A stretch of 64,000 nucleotides of DNA, taken from assembly GCF_900129215.1 (NCBI RefSeq), contig NZ_FQUQ01000001.1:744001-808000 (forward strand). Direction: 5' to 3'. Every line of letters begins with the position of its first letter. Position 1 is the stretch's first letter. This stretch comes from Pedobacter caeni. GTDB taxonomy: Bacteria > Bacteroidota > Bacteroidia > Sphingobacteriales > Sphingobacteriaceae. The notes beneath the pieces are model-generated. The model searched no databases, was not told where the DNA came from, and was given only the letters and a program-made list of their open reading frames with translations. A program made the position numbers and the translations under genes. Shown here one piece after another: positions 63,299 to 64,000 of this stretch.

Positions 63299-64000
63299 CC
63301 AGTTATTGCTTTTATACCAGCTAACGGTTTCGTTTAATCCTTTTTCAAGGTCGAATTCCGGTTCATAGCCCAGGTCTGCTTTTACATGGCCGATATTACA
63401 TGCCCAGTTAATGGCGGTAAGCTCGGCCATTTTTTCTTTATTCAGGGCAGGAGTATTCCTGCTTTTTGCATAAAAGATGTCCATTAATGCGGCCAAGGCG
63501 CCTACAACAGGAACAGGAAGGTGGAACTTCAGTGTCTTTTTATTCAATGCCTTTTTTACTCCATTTGCCAAGGCATAACGGTCGTAAATGTTTCCATCGG
63601 AAACATTGTACTGTTTGGCAACCAATTCAGAGAAAAGCGCTTTTACAATGATTCCTGCAAGATCAGTTACATATACAAAGCTCAGTTTTTGCTTAAAACT
63701 CCCGATATGAGGTTCCAATCCTTTATTGATACTGTTGAACAGGATAAAAAGATCTTTTTCTCTGGGACCGTATACTGCCGTAGGCCGGATGGTGATGAGC
63801 GGAAGCCCTTTGATTTCTGCGAGGTATTGTTCTGCCAGCAATTTACTTGCGCCATAATTGGTCACCGGATGTCCCGGGGTATGGTCCTGAATTTCGGCAG
63901 AGAGGTCACTAAGCGGGCCTAAAGCAGCAAGACTGCTTACAAAAATAAATTTATGCAGATCGATGGCAGCAGTACTGGCTGCCATTGCCAGATTCCTGGA
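63293..64000 (-). CDS. NAD-dependent epimerase/dehydratase (5' end beyond the window)
   Basis: 236 codons visible; the frame stays open through position 64000. Extended short-chain dehydrogenase: SRNLAMAAS (the usual N-L-x-x-A helix), KFIFVSSLAALGP with the catalytic Ser region, YGASK with the Tyr and Lys, then ITIRPTAVYGPRE. The first Rossmann strand and Gly motif are outside. It probably acts on a nucleotide sugar or a sterol-like alcohol; the C-terminal half gives no further clue. An internal ATG at 63985 is not the true start. Confidence 0.88.
   Translation of the reverse strand, partial: SRNLAMAASTAAIDLHKFIFVSSLAALGPLSDLSAEIQDHTPGHPVTNYGASKLLAEQYLAEIKGLPLITIRPTAVYGPREKDLFILFNSINKGLEPHIGSFKQKLSFVYVTDLAGIIVKALFSELVAKQYNVSDGNIYDRYALANGVKKALNKKTLKFHLPVPVVGALAALMDIFYAKSRNTPALNKEKMAELTAINWACNIGHVKADLGYEPEFDLEKGLNETVSWYKSNNWL

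Noticed and set aside
1..64000. CRISPR arrays, tRNA or rRNA genes, insertion sequences, prophage or defence island
   Set aside because: No regularly spaced repeats, no cloverleaf or rRNA sequence, no transposase or integrase, and no defence-gene cluster were seen on either strand.

Overview
The window reads as ordinary chromosome of a Bacteroidota bacterium, most likely Sphingobacteriaceae and Pedobacter-like. The evidence is a PorP/SprF type IX secretion protein, a TonB-dependent outer-membrane barrel receptor, a LytS/LytTR pair, many AraC-type regulators, almost no Shine-Dalgarno sequences, and promoters of the Bacteroidota type (TTTG about 20 bases before TAnnTTTG). There are 56 protein genes, two of them cut by the window edges. 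I see no rRNA, tRNA, CRISPR array, prophage or insertion sequence.

Layout. 1-5 kb: tail of a probable tail-fiber/endosialidase-chaperone protein, a membrane-bound class III nucleotide cyclase, a secreted serine hydrolase, an AraC regulator and a secreted protein of unknown role. 5-14 kb: an ABC ATPase and a giant ABC permease fused to an M1 aminopeptidase, divergent from a LytS-type kinase, a LytTR regulator and an unrecognised 677-aa secreted protein. 14-18 kb: an HD protein, a DUF2625 protein and an MGH1-like glucosidase. 18-24 kb: a membrane-anchored AraC regulator, a TonB receptor, a DoxX-like membrane protein and small proteins. 24-31 kb: a UvrA-like ATPase, an EamA exporter divergent from a MocR regulator, and two DJ-1/PfpI proteins, one of them a GlxA-type regulator.

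31-41 kb: an ArsR-controlled SRPBCC operon with a clearly readable promoter and twin operators; then an RND efflux operon (adaptor, pump, outer-membrane factor), a Crp/Fnr regulator and a PEP mutase-family enzyme. The promoter regions of the RND operon and of the PEP mutase gene share a near-identical 51-bp block holding an FNR-box-like dyad at the class II activator position. The Crp/Fnr gene lies between them and is the obvious candidate regulator of both.

41-64 kb: a methionine aminopeptidase, a solute-binding-like protein without signal peptide, a potassium channel, an arylesterase divergent from an ABC pair (the tesA-ybbA-ybbP arrangement), an HD hydrolase, MFS and SSS transporters, PorP/SprF, and a four-gene exported sugar operon (PmoA-like, double DUF1080, two Tat-type Gfo/Idh/MocA oxidoreductases) that fits a 3-keto-glycoside pathway. 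The end carries an LD-carboxypeptidase, small envelope proteins, xseA-xseB, a TPR protein and a truncated NAD-dependent epimerase.

I found no clear wholly new multi-gene system. The best leads are the shared Crp/Fnr-type control block, the ArsR twin operator, the apparently leaderless MocR transcript, the ABC-M1 fusion next to a LytS/LytTR system, and the unknown 677-aa protein.
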